A stretch of 6,632 bases of DNA from Desulfobacterales bacterium (GCA_022361315.1 JAKSBB010000222.1:1-6632), one strand, 5' to 3'; shown: positions 1 through 6,337, numbered from the stretch's first letter. The notes: a model not told the origin generated them from the sequence alone. Translations and numbers: made by a program.

Positions 1-15
1 TTAAAAAACAACAAC

Positions 16-21
16 AAGGAG
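16..21 (+). promoter_or_regulatory. Ribosome binding site of the ynjB-like gene
   Basis: AAGGAG lies five bases before the ATG at 27, a near-ideal Shine-Dalgarno sequence that settles the start. The first 26 bases are otherwise A-rich leader. The promoter, or an upstream gene of the same operon such as the missing ATPase, must lie outside the window. Confidence 0.85.
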
Positions 22-26
22 ACCCC

Positions 27-1247
27 ATGAAACGAACCGCACTGACCCTCATGATCCTCTGGGCCGCCCTGATACTCCCCGCGGCCCCGGCAGGTGCCGG
101 TGATGATGCCCTGCAAAACCTTTCATTTGAACAGATTGCGGCAAAAGCAAACGGCACCGAGGTCCGGTGGTACATGTACGGGGGATGGGCCCATGTCAAC
201 GACTGGGTGGATACCTATGTGGCCGATGAAATGGAAAAACGGTACAACATCAAACTGGTGCGGGTGCCCATGGATGCCGGGGTGTTTGTAAACAAGCTGC
301 TCAATGAAAAAGCGGCCGGTAAACAAAAAGGGAACATTGACCTGCTCTGGATCAACGGGGAGAACTTCAAAAACGCCAGGGAAGCAGGTCTTTTGTTCGG
401 CCCCTTTGCAGACAAGCTTCCCAACGTTCAGAAGTACGTGGACCCGGCCGGTGTCACCCATGACTTCGGATACCCCGTGGAGGGGTATGAAGCACCTTAC
501 GGACGGGCGCAATTCGTATTTGAATATGATTCGGCGCAGGTGAAAACCGCCCCTGCCGATCTGGCCGGTCTGAAAGCGTGGATTATGGCCAACCCGGGCC
601 GCTTTACCTATCCCCAGCCCCCGGATTTCACCGGCTCCGCTTTTATCCGCCAGGTCTTTTATGCCGTCACCGGCGGACACGAACAATACATGGCCGGCTG
701 GGACGCAGATCTGTTTGCGAAAAAGGCCCCGCTGCTCTGGCGCTGGCTCAACGATGTGGAGCCCTACCTCTGGCAGAAAGGGCGGACCTACCCGAAAGAC
801 TCCGCAACCCTGGATACATTGTTTTCCCGGGGGGAAGTGGTCTTCGGCATGTCTTATCAGCCTTCCCACGCCCAGGGCAAGATCATAGAGGGCAGCTATC
901 CGGACACCGCCCGGACGTTCGTGCTGAAGGACGGCGCCATATTTAACACCCATTTTACAGCCATTCCTTTTAACGCACCCAACAAGGCTGGCGGCATGGT
1001 CCTGGCCAACCTGCTGATCTCTCCGGATATCCAATTGTCCAAATACCGTCCGGACAACTGGGGGGATTTCACGGCCCTGGATATTGCCCGTCTGTCTGAG
1101 GCGGATCAGAAGCGATTCCGGGACGTAGACCTGGGGCCGGCGACATTGGGGTCTGATGTCTTGGGTGAGGTGGCTGTTCCCGAAATCCCTTCGTCCTATC
1201 TTGAAGCCCTGGAACAGGGCTGGAAGGAACATGTCCTTAATAAATAA
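27..1247 (+). CDS. ynjB: YnjB-type ABC transporter periplasmic substrate-binding protein
   Basis: This is the extracellular solute-binding protein of an ABC importer; it would capture the substrate in the periplasm and deliver it to the two permeases encoded next. The protein has 406 residues. Residues 1-24 form a signal peptide (Lys-Arg, a hydrophobic core, then APAGA before GDD). There is no lipobox cysteine, so the mature protein should be soluble and periplasmic. The segment around residues 103-115 (DLLWINGENFKNA), followed by a FGPFADKLPN stretch and a DFGYPVEGYE segment, matches what I recall of E. coli YnjB, which is about 390 residues long. The family is related to iron/thiamine/polyamine-type binding proteins, but its substrate is not established and I do not assign one. 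The next gene starts inside the 3' end of this one (17-bp overlap), indicating one transcript and probable translational coupling. A strong Shine-Dalgarno supports the start. I am confident of the family and less so of strict YnjB orthology. Confidence 0.9.
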   Translation: MKRTALTLMILWAALILPAAPAGAGDDALQNLSFEQIAAKANGTEVRWYMYGGWAHVNDWVDTYVADEMEKRYNIKLVRVPMDAGVFVNKLLNEKAAGKQKGNIDLLWINGENFKNAREAGLLFGPFADKLPNVQKYVDPAGVTHDFGYPVEGYEAPYGRAQFVFEYDSAQVKTAPADLAGLKAWIMANPGRFTYPQPPDFTGSAFIRQVFYAVTGGHEQYMAGWDADLFAKKAPLLWRWLNDVEPYLWQKGRTYPKDSATLDTLFSRGEVVFGMSYQPSHAQGKIIEGSYPDTARTFVLKDGAIFNTHFTAIPFNAPNKAGGMVLANLLISPDIQLSKYRPDNWGDFTALDIARLSEADQKRFRDVDLGPATLGSDVLGEVAVPEIPSSYLEALEQGWKEHVLNK

Positions 1248-2124
1248 GGCAAATAAGAGCCGGCCCGTTCGGCTGGCCCTGGGGCTTTCCCCGCTGCTGT
1301 TACCCTACCTGGTGCTGTTCTGCGGCGGGGCTGCCCTGACGGCCTGCCAGTCCTTAGGTGTGCTGACGCCGCTGCCCCGTGCCGGGGGCTTTCTGGATGC
1401 CTATCGCATCCTGCTGACCGACACCTCCTTTTTTGCCTCCTTTGGTTTCTCCCTGTGGGTGGCGGCGGCCTCGGCCTCTCTGGCGGTGGCGGCAGGGGCA
1501 ATCTTGGCCTACAGGGTCTGGCGGCTGCCGGTGCAACTTGCCCCCTTGTCGCTGATATATAAAATCCCCCTGATTCTGCCCCATATTGCCGTAGCCTTTC
1601 TGATACTGATCTTCTGGAGCCGTTCCGGTGTGATAGCCTCGGCCGCCCACAGCCTGGGACTGATTCAGGGCATGCACGAGTTTCCCAACATCCTGTATTC
1701 CGGATGGGGACTGGGGATGATTCTGGCATATACCCTGAAGGGCACCCCCTTTGCCATGCTGCTTGCACTGGCGCTCCTGGCCAGATTCGACGTCCGTCAG
1801 ATTCAGACCGCCGCCATGCTGGGGGCATCGGGTATCCGGATCTTTTTTTCCATTGTCCTGCCGCGGCTGGTTCCGGCCCTGCACACCGGCTTTATCATTC
1901 TTTTCCTTTATGGTTTCGGCGCCTTTGATATCCCCTATCTCCTCAGTGAGAGCCGTCCCGGCATGCTCAGCCTCCATGTATATGACATCTACTTTAAGCA
2001 CGATCTGGCCAGACGGCCGGAGGCCATGGGCATCCTCACCCTGATGTTTGCCTTTGCCGTGGTCTTCATCGTTGCCTATTCCCGGGCGGTGAGCCGCCTG
2101 GAAAACGGGGTGCGCAAGCTATGA
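1231..2124 (+). CDS. ynjC: ABC transporter permease, N-terminal half equivalent of YnjC
   Basis: This is an inner-membrane permease subunit of 297 residues with about six hydrophobic helices, near residues 18-38, 68-93, 104-129, 158-178, 217-238 and 266-284. The cytoplasmic EAA loop, which contacts the ATPase, is at about residues 194-212 (AAMLGASGIRIFFSIVLPR), with the conserved glycine and the following hydrophobics and proline. I chose the ATG at 1231 rather than the longer in-frame reading from 1156. A GGAAGGA Shine-Dalgarno at 1222-1228 sits just before it, the protein then begins with a normal basic N-terminus and first helix, and the longer form would add 25 residues of out-of-frame ynjB sequence. 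It overlaps ynjB by 17 bp and the next permease by 4 bp (ATGA). In E. coli the equivalent YnjC is, as I recall, one polypeptide of about 510 residues carrying two permease domains; here they are two genes. The split is real in the sequence, since the stop is embedded in a clean ATGA junction. Confidence 0.88.
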   Translation: MSLINKANKSRPVRLALGLSPLLLPYLVLFCGGAALTACQSLGVLTPLPRAGGFLDAYRILLTDTSFFASFGFSLWVAAASASLAVAAGAILAYRVWRLPVQLAPLSLIYKIPLILPHIAVAFLILIFWSRSGVIASAAHSLGLIQGMHEFPNILYSGWGLGMILAYTLKGTPFAMLLALALLARFDVRQIQTAAMLGASGIRIFFSIVLPRLVPALHTGFIILFLYGFGAFDIPYLLSESRPGMLSLHVYDIYFKHDLARRPEAMGILTLMFAFAVVFIVAYSRAVSRLENGVRKL

Positions 2125-2927
2125 AGCATACGGATTTCAATCATGGAAGTACTCTGGGGATTCTGGCCCTGCTGTTCCTGCTGCCCGTGGCGGTCCTGAT
2201 TCTGGTAAGCCTTGCCCCGGGCTGGCGGTTTCCCGATGTCTGGCCGGCGGCGTTTTCACTGCGGGGTGTGGATTTCTTCATACGTCACCATGAGAAGATC
2301 CTGTTGGCCCTTGCCTCCTCATTCGGGTTCTCTCTTCTGACAGTGGCCGTCACCCTGATGATGTGCCTGGTGCCGGCCGCCGTTTTTGCACGAAACCGTT
2401 TTCCGGGCAAGGCCCTGATGGAAGGTCTGCTGCTGACACCGGCACTGGTGCCGCCCATGACCTTTGCCATGGGCCTTCACTTCATATTTATCAAGATCTC
2501 CCTGGCAGACACAACGGCCGGTGTGGTCCTGATCCTGGCCATGTTTTCCTACCCCTATATGTTTCGGGCACTGGTGGCGGGCTTCCAGACCATGGGAGAG
2601 GACTACCGGACCTGCGCCCGTAACCTGGGCGCAACCCCCGCGGATATCCTGTTCCGGGTGGAGTTTCCCCTGCTGGTTCCCTCAATCATTGCCGGCGGCA
2701 GTGTGGTGTTCCTGGTGGCCTTTTCCGAATACTTCCTGGTCTTTCTCATCGGCGGCGGCAGTGTGCCCTCCTTTACGGGGACGCTGTTGCCCCTGCTGAG
2801 TTCGTCAAACCGGTCCCTGGCAGCCATTCTGACCCTCATTTTCCTCTTTTTACCCGTATTGCTCTTTGTGGTGATGGATGTCTCTCTGATGCGGATGTAC
2901 CGGAAAAAAGGAATGGTGTCGGTGTGA
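2121..2927 (+). CDS. ABC transporter permease, C-terminal half equivalent of YnjC
   Basis: This is the second inner-membrane permease subunit, 268 residues with about six predicted helices (near residues 11-31, 62-90, 102-120, 132-152, 188-211 and 233-253). The EAA loop is clear at about residues 166-184 (ARNLGATPADILFRVEFPL), preceded by the usual DYRTCARNLGA context. It should pair with the preceding permease to form the heterodimeric channel. The start ATG overlaps the previous stop in an ATGA arrangement, typical of translationally coupled subunits made in equal amounts. The C-terminus is short and basic (RKKGMVSV). The operon appears to end here, because no ATPase gene follows on this strand. 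The nucleotide-binding subunit (YnjD in E. coli) must be encoded upstream of the window or elsewhere. It could also be regarded as the second half of a split ynjC; I leave the symbol blank because it would duplicate the preceding entry. Confidence 0.88.
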   Translation: MKHTDFNHGSTLGILALLFLLPVAVLILVSLAPGWRFPDVWPAAFSLRGVDFFIRHHEKILLALASSFGFSLLTVAVTLMMCLVPAAVFARNRFPGKALMEGLLLTPALVPPMTFAMGLHFIFIKISLADTTAGVVLILAMFSYPYMFRALVAGFQTMGEDYRTCARNLGATPADILFRVEFPLLVPSIIAGGSVVFLVAFSEYFLVFLIGGGSVPSFTGTLLPLLSSSNRSLAAILTLIFLFLPVLLFVVMDVSLMRMYRKKGMVSV

Positions 2928-3076
2928 GTGAATGTGTGGGGATTGATTAAATTCAGCCCGGTCTTATTTTAGAACTACCTTTAACAATTTGTAAAGTCCG
3001 GATCATTTCAATCCGATGATGTTAGAACGCTGGTTGTATTGGAATTGATCTTCAAATTTGTATTGCAGATGTCGTC
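2928..3076. other. AT-rich intergenic gap without a convincing element
   Basis: This 149-bp gap separates the importer operon from the PilZ gene on the same strand. I see no strong hairpin followed by a T run, so the end of the importer transcript is not marked by a classical terminator. A weak 5-bp stem (CGGAT at 2999-3003 with ATCCG at 3011-3015) and an imperfect palindrome at 3043-3058 (AATTGATCTTCAAATT) are present but could be chance. A promoter for the PilZ gene is expected here, but only a poor match is visible (TTGTAT at 3034, TGTATT at 3059, 19-bp spacer). Confidence 0.5.
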
Positions 3077-3835
3077 ATGTTCATAATGCCCGGACGAATT
3101 GGGAAACAAACGAAGAGAAACATTTTTCATATGTTTAATAAAAGAAAAAGCTATGAAGAGATTCAGGAACACTTCCTCTTGAATTCCCATGTGGATCTAG
3201 CGATTAATTATGAACGGGACAACCAGTCCACCAGCAGGGTGATCATTCGAAAAGCCGATTATTTCAAAAACCTGTTGATGATGTACCAGCCCAGTGATGC
3301 AAAGGTCAGAAGAGGGCAAATCGTAAATATCAGCACCCTTTATCTGAGGGAAAAGAGAGTCTCCCTTTTTGGCCGGGTTGTTCAGGCCGATTCAAAATAT
3401 TTCATCGTGCAATACAAACCTGAAATTGTTTTAATTAACCTGCGACGGGGCTTTCGGGAAAATCCTAAGATCATATTTGATATTGACGGTAAAATTGAAC
3501 TCCTCAAGAGACAACGATCCATTTCTGAGAAGCTGGTTTTGAAAGATATCAGCATCACGGGGATCGGATTTTTATTGAGCGGCTATAAATGGCGTAAGGA
3601 TATATTAAACCGGCAACTCAATTTCGAGGGGCGAATCAACCTGAATTTTGTCAATAAAAACGATCAGTCCATCTATGTTGTGGACGGAAAAGTGAATCTG
3701 GTCCGGGTGATTCAAACCGCCAATGGATTCATAGAGGGCTATGAGTTCAGGGGGAAAAAATCCGAAGACCTTACTAAAATCATCATGGATTCCCAAATTG
3801 CCCATCGGCAGGGCGAAATAAAGTACTACGGTTAG
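3077..3835 (+). CDS. PilZ-domain protein, probable c-di-GMP receptor (YcgR-like layout)
   Basis: The gene encodes 252 residues, soluble, with no signal peptide or membrane helix. The C-terminal half carries both PilZ signatures for cyclic di-GMP. These are RxxxR at R123-R127 (within LRRGFRENP) and DxSxxG at D157-S159-G162 (DISITGIGF), followed by the late beta strands ending GFIEGYEF near residues 217-224. Residues about 35-120 form a beta-rich N-terminal region ending directly in the RxxxR switch, as in YcgR-like two-domain proteins, although I cannot name that domain with certainty. With both motifs intact it probably binds c-di-GMP and acts as an effector of motility, secretion or polysaccharide output; the target is unknown. 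The start is uncertain. ATG 3077 has no Shine-Dalgarno, nor does ATG 3086. ATG 3131 (Met19) begins the more plausible MFNKRKSYEEIQ and has a poorly spaced GAAGAG upstream. Codon use is visibly more AT-rich than in the flanking genes. It ends 11 bp from the convergent regulator gene. Confidence 0.8.
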   Translation: MFIMPGRIGKQTKRNIFHMFNKRKSYEEIQEHFLLNSHVDLAINYERDNQSTSRVIIRKADYFKNLLMMYQPSDAKVRRGQIVNISTLYLREKRVSLFGRVVQADSKYFIVQYKPEIVLINLRRGFRENPKIIFDIDGKIELLKRQRSISEKLVLKDISITGIGFLLSGYKWRKDILNRQLNFEGRINLNFVNKNDQSIYVVDGKVNLVRVIQTANGFIEGYEFRGKKSEDLTKIIMDSQIAHRQGEIKYYG

Positions 3836-3846
3836 AAATCTCCGGG

Positions 3847-4329
3847 TTAATCGTCGTCCCCTTGGTTTTCCAACGGCAACCGGTTGGAAGATTTCAATTC
3901 CCTCAAAGATATATTCGAACGAATCCGGGTAACCCCGGGCAGCCGCCGAAGCTCCGTGTCCACAAATCTGGAGTAATCGTCTAAATCCCTGGCCACCACC
4001 TGGAGGAGAAAATCCGCCTCCCCCGTGGTGTTGTGGCAGGACAATACCTGGGGACAGTCACGGATGCGTTGTTCAAATTGCTCCGTGATCTCCGGATCAT
4101 GCTGGCTGCATGACAACTGGACAAAGGACATCACCCCGAACCCGAGTTTCCGGCGGTTGAGCACGGCCTGGAACCCCGTGATGATTTTATCTTCGATCAG
4201 CCGTTTCAGGCGCCGCCAGCAAGGGGTTTCACTCATGGCCAGGGCAGCGGCCAGCCGGGTGTTGGATATCCTGCCGTCCGCCTGAAGGAGTGTCAGCATT
4301 TCCAAATCCTTTTCATCTATGGTCTTCAT
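3847..4329 (-). CDS. Lrp/AsnC-family transcriptional regulator
   Basis: This is a 160-residue DNA-binding regulator of the feast/famine family. The N-terminal winged helix-turn-helix spans about residues 4-60: IDEKDLEMLTLLQADGR, then the recognition segment with SETPCWRRLKRLIEDKIITG. The C-terminal RAM (ligand-binding and oligomerisation) domain follows from about residue 68 and includes TGEADFLLQVV, the family's effector-pocket signature, and a final beta strand (TRIRSNISLRELK). Such proteins form dimers to octamers and usually respond to amino acids or related small molecules; the ligand here cannot be read from sequence. The reading frame is open to a TTG at 4377, but the ATG at 4329 is preferred because MKTIDEKDLE is the standard family N-terminus and the length is then typical. 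Its Shine-Dalgarno (GAAAG) is weak. The gene is divergent from the alcohol dehydrogenase, which is the usual arrangement for a local regulator and its target, and it probably also regulates itself. Confidence 0.9.
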   Translation of the reverse strand: MKTIDEKDLEMLTLLQADGRISNTRLAAALAMSETPCWRRLKRLIEDKIITGFQAVLNRRKLGFGVMSFVQLSCSQHDPEITEQFEQRIRDCPQVLSCHNTTGEADFLLQVVARDLDDYSRFVDTELRRLPGVTRIRSNISLRELKSSNRLPLENQGDDD

Positions 4330-4378
4330 GTGGAATTTTCTTTCAATAATTGGTTTTATTCTGGTGTTTAATTTCAAA

Positions 4379-4407
4379 ATTATCGGATTTCACACAAGAT
4401 AAAGCAA
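4379..4407 (-). promoter_or_regulatory. Candidate sigma-70 promoter of the Lrp-family gene
   Basis: Read on the minus strand, TTGCTT (4407-4402) and GATAAT (4384-4379) are separated by exactly 17 bp; the -10 matches the consensus at five of six positions. Transcription would begin near 4372, giving a leader of about 43 nt. The -35 shares base 4407 with the -35 of the divergent dehydrogenase promoter. Prediction by eye only. Confidence 0.5.
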
Positions 4408-4436
4408 GGACATTTCCACGGCATCCCGCGTATACT
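4407..4436 (+). promoter_or_regulatory. Candidate sigma-70 promoter of the alcohol dehydrogenase gene
   Basis: AGGACA (4407-4412, four of six consensus bases) and TATACT (4431-4436, five of six) are separated by 18 bp. Transcription would begin near 4443, about 30 nt before the ATG. The weak -35 fits a promoter that needs or is tuned by a regulator, such as the divergently encoded Lrp-type protein. Prediction by eye only. Confidence 0.5.
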
Positions 4437-4463
4437 GAAGCATCCCAAATAATTGTGAAATAC

Positions 4464-4468
4464 GGAGG
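4464..4468 (+). promoter_or_regulatory. Ribosome binding site of the alcohol dehydrogenase gene
   Basis: GGAGG five bases before ATG 4474 is a strong Shine-Dalgarno and decides the start. An overlapping ATG at 4470 is in another frame and too close to the GGAGG to be used efficiently. Confidence 0.85.
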
Positions 4469-4473
4469 TATGG

Positions 4474-5520
4474 ATGAAAGCAGTATGCTACGAGTCTTTT
4501 CAGGCGAAACCCGGGATAGAGACTTTACCGGATCCTGAGCCGGGAAACAAAGGCGTCGTGATCAAAGTGCTGGCCACAGGGCTGTGCCGCAGTGACTGGC
4601 ACGGATGGATGGGGCATGATCCGGACATCACCCTTCCCCATGTGCCGGGGCATGAACTGGCCGGGGAGATCCAGGCTGCGGGTAAAGAGGTGGTTAACTG
4701 GCAGGCCGGAGACCGGGTCACACTTCCCTTTGTATGTGGCTGCGGCGGCTGTCCCCAATGTCATTCCGGTAACCATCAGGTCTGCGACAGCCAGTTTCAG
4801 CCCGGCTTCACCCACTGGGGTTCCTTTGCCGAGTATGTGGCCGTGGATTACGCTGATGTCAATCTGGTGCGGTTGCCGGACAGCATGGCCTATGCAACGG
4901 CAGCCAGTCTGGGATGCCGGTTCGTCACCTCTTTTAGGGCGGTGGTTGACCAGGGACGGGTCTCTGCCGGCCAGTGGGTGGCGGTCCATGGCTGCGGCGG
5001 GGTCGGCTTGTCCGCCATCATGATTGCCAATGCCCTGGGGGCCAATGTGGTGGCCGTGGACATCGGTGAGGATAAGCTGGAACTGGCAGGCAAACTGGGG
5101 GCGGTCCATACCCTGAACAGCCGTGAGGTTACGGACCCGGTGGCCGCCATTCGGGACCTGACCCGGGGCGGGGCCCATGTTTCCATCGACGGCTTAGGCC
5201 ATCCGGAGCCCTGCTTCAACTCCGTTGCCTGTCTTCGGAAGCGGGGGCGTCATATCCAGGTGGGGCTGATGCTGGGCGATCATGCCAGCCCGGAGATCCC
5301 CATGGCTCAGGTCATTGCCAACGAATTGGAGGTATACGGCAGCCACGGTATCCAAGCCCATCGCTACCCGGCGTTGTGGGAGATGATCGAGACGGGCAAG
5401 CTCGCACCGGAACTGCTGCTGGGGGAAACGATTTCCCTGGAGGCATCCATCCCGGCCCTGATGGAAATGGACCGGTTTGAGACGAACGGGATCACGATTA
5501 TTGATCCCTATATGAAATAA
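4474..5520 (+). CDS. Zinc-dependent medium-chain alcohol dehydrogenase, NAD-type
   Basis: The 348-residue enzyme has the usual length for the medium-chain dehydrogenase/reductase family, and would interconvert an alcohol and its aldehyde or ketone in the cytoplasm. The N-terminal GroES-like catalytic domain (about residues 1-150) carries catalytic zinc ligands C38 (GLCRSD), H60-E61 (GHE) and C148 (LGCRFVTSF). The structural-zinc lobe has C90, C93, C96 and C104; C88 is an extra cysteine in this run. The Rossmann domain (about 151-290) has the HGCGGVGLS dinucleotide loop at 172-180 and an acidic D196 at the end of the second strand ([10 protein letters not shown]), which favours NAD over NADP. 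All key residues are present, so it should be active. The substrate cannot be read from the sequence. It stands alone: divergent from the Lrp-type regulator, its likely controller, and convergent with the ynjF-like gene downstream. Confidence 0.93.
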   Translation: MKAVCYESFQAKPGIETLPDPEPGNKGVVIKVLATGLCRSDWHGWMGHDPDITLPHVPGHELAGEIQAAGKEVVNWQAGDRVTLPFVCGCGGCPQCHSGNHQVCDSQFQPGFTHWGSFAEYVAVDYADVNLVRLPDSMAYATAASLGCRFVTSFRAVVDQGRVSAGQWVAVHGCGGVGLSAIMIANALGANVVAVDIGEDKLELAGKLGAVHTLNSREVTDPVAAIRDLTRGGAHVSIDGLGHPEPCFNSVACLRKRGRHIQVGLMLGDHASPEIPMAQVIANELEVYGSHGIQAHRYPALWEMIETGKLAPELLLGETISLEASIPALMEMDRFETNGITIIDPYMK

Positions 5521-5527
5521 TCATTCC

Positions 5528-5562
5528 TTCGACCCGGGTCCGCCTGGCGGATCCGGGCCGAA
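5528..5562. terminator. Strong GC-rich hairpin between convergent genes, no T run
   Basis: CCCGGGTCCGC (5533-5543) pairs with GCGGATCCGGG (5547-5557) through 10-11 bp with one G-T wobble and a tiny loop. After one mismatch the stem continues as TTCG (5528-5531) with CGAA (5559-5562). It begins 8 bp after the dehydrogenase stop and lies 24 bp beyond the end of the opposing ynjF-like gene. Neither strand has a T tract after the stem, so it is not a textbook intrinsic terminator. It may be a bidirectional, stem-only terminator or a 3'-end stabiliser. Confidence 0.55.
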
Positions 5563-5585
5563 ACCTCAGGTCATCCCGGCCGGCG

Positions 5586-6233
5586 CTATTTTGTCCCGGT
5601 GTCGGATTCGCCGGATTCCTTTTCAAATTTTCGTATGGTGCGGTATCCCGAAATGATCCGGATGGTAAAGGTTACCGCACACATCCCTGCAAATCCGTAT
5701 GCCAGCCCGGGGAAATATTCCGGGAAAAGGCACATCAGGACAAACACCGCAATGGTTTCGGTACCTTCGGCCAGTCCCCCCATATAATAAAGTGATTTAT
5801 TGGGGTACTTCATATTGCCCAGGCCATGCTTTTCCGCCATGACCGCAAAGGCCAGAAAGCTGCTGCCCGTACCCATGAACGTAAACAGGAGAATGGCTCC
5901 GGCCGTCCCGTTCGCTGTGGGATCCGCCAACACAAAGCCCGCCACCACCCCGGAATAAAACAGGAAATCCAGGCAGATATCCAGAAACCCTCCGGCATCC
6001 GTGGTGGCGGTCTGCCGGGCCAGCGCACCGTCCAGACCGTCCAGGCAGCGGTTGATAATAATCAGGACAAGGCCGGCCTTATAAAGGCCTGCCCAAATAC
6101 ATGCGATTGCCGTAAGCCCCGCAATAAAACCGGCCAGGGTAATCTGGTCCGGATGTATATTAAATGCTTTCAGGCGCCGGGCCGTCTGTCTGAGCAGGGG
6201 CTGAACCAACCGGTTGGCCAGTGGATCAATCAT
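5586..6233 (-). CDS. ynjF: YnjF-like CDP-alcohol phosphatidyltransferase family membrane enzyme
   Basis: This 215-residue integral membrane protein transfers a phosphoalcohol group from a CDP-alcohol to an acceptor alcohol, the chemistry of phospholipid headgroup synthesis. The full family signature is present with exact spacing. It reads D65-x2-D68-G69-x2-A72-R73, eight residues, then G82-x3-D85-x3-D89 (DGLDGALAR followed by GGFLDICLD). The aspartates bind the divalent metals and the CDP moiety. About six helices are visible, near residues 31-50, 53-62, 88-103, 112-133, 158-170 and 178-195. The whole chain strongly resembles E. coli YnjF as I recall it: the DAGGFLDI-LDFLFY block, GTGSSFLAFA at 121-130, KSLYYMGGLAEGTETI near 146-161, and the N-terminus MIDPLANRLVQPLL. 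That similarity supports the start, because no good Shine-Dalgarno is present (an AGGA sits 13 bases before the ATG). The precise donor and acceptor of YnjF proteins are not established. The C-terminal tail is charged and variable. Confidence 0.92.
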   Translation of the reverse strand: MIDPLANRLVQPLLRQTARRLKAFNIHPDQITLAGFIAGLTAIACIWAGLYKAGLVLIIINRCLDGLDGALARQTATTDAGGFLDICLDFLFYSGVVAGFVLADPTANGTAGAILLFTFMGTGSSFLAFAVMAEKHGLGNMKYPNKSLYYMGGLAEGTETIAVFVLMCLFPEYFPGLAYGFAGMCAVTFTIRIISGYRTIRKFEKESGESDTGTK

Positions 6234-6247
6234 GGGTGGTATGTTGT

Positions 6248-6259
6248 CCTATTAATAGG
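6248..6259. promoter_or_regulatory. Perfect 12-bp palindrome CCTATTAATAGG, candidate operator
   Basis: The palindrome lies in the short leader of the ynjF-like gene and just upstream of the -35 of the opposing promoter. A dimeric regulator bound here could affect both transcripts. In the ynjF mRNA it could also fold into a short hairpin covering the only AGGA upstream of the start. Function is inferred from position only. Confidence 0.35.
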
Positions 6260-6265
6260 GTCAAT

Positions 6266-6293
6266 TTGACTTCCGGAGCCGTTATACTATAAA
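6266..6293 (+). promoter_or_regulatory. Candidate sigma-70 promoter of the ABC-F gene
   Basis: TTGACT (6266-6271) and TATAAA (6288-6293) are separated by 16 bp, each matching the consensus at five of six positions; this is the best promoter in the window. Transcription would begin near 6300, leaving an unusually long leader of about 143 nt before the TTG start. Confidence 0.6.
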
Positions 6294-6309
6294 CCGGGTA
6301 TTATGAAAA
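6281..6309 (-). promoter_or_regulatory. Candidate sigma-70 promoter of the ynjF-like gene
   Basis: On the minus strand TTTTCA (6309-6304) and TATAAC (6286-6281) are separated by 17 bp; the -10 matches five of six and the -35 four of six. The start would be near 6274, about 41 nt before the ATG. It physically overlaps the opposing ABC-F promoter, so the two may compete for polymerase. Confidence 0.45.
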
Positions 6310-6322
6310 CGATTATAATTAA

Positions 6323-6337
6323 CTGAAAATATTTCAG
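6323..6337. promoter_or_regulatory. Inverted repeat CTGAAA-ATA-TTTCAG
   Basis: This is a 6-bp perfect inverted repeat with a 3-bp spacer. It lies in the leader of the ABC-F transcript and just upstream of the -35 of the ynjF-like promoter. It could be an operator for a dimeric regulator or a small RNA hairpin; the sequence does not say which. Confidence 0.35.

Larger units (their letters stand above)
4371..4461. promoter_or_regulatory. Candidate operator repeats (ATTTCAMA) around the divergent promoters
   Basis: ATTTCAAA (4371-4378) and ATTTCACA (4387-4394) are direct repeats 16 bp apart. TGTGAAAT (4454-4461) is the exact inverted copy of the second. The first lies at the predicted start of the regulator transcript, the second between its -10 and -35, and the third in the dehydrogenase leader just before its Shine-Dalgarno. 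Lrp-family octamers typically bind several spaced AT-rich sites and wrap the DNA, so these are reasonable operator candidates. The assignment is inference. Confidence 0.35.

Noticed and set aside
1156..1230. Longer N-terminus for the first permease starting at 1156
   Set aside because: It would overlap the binding-protein gene by a further 75 bp and add non-hydrophobic sequence; ATG 1231 has a good ribosome site and gives a normal permease start.
123..1232. Long minus-strand open frame (369 codons) opposite the binding-protein gene
   Set aside because: It lies wholly antisense to a well-supported gene, has no recognisable domain and follows from codon bias of the sense strand; the same holds for the long minus-strand frames at 1354-2001 and 4525-5178.
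2999..3015. Small stem CGGAT/ATCCG as terminator of the importer operon
   Set aside because: Only 5 bp with a 7-base loop, no T run and more than 70 bp after the stop; too weak to call.
4330..4377. Upstream TTG start (4377) for the Lrp-family regulator
   Set aside because: The added 16 residues do not match the family N-terminus, the region holds the predicted transcript start, and ATG 4329 gives the usual length.
6314..6319. Perfect TATAAT as an additional plus-strand -10 box
   Set aside because: No acceptable -35 hexamer lies 16-18 bp upstream and the surrounding DNA is AT-rich, so a chance match is likely.
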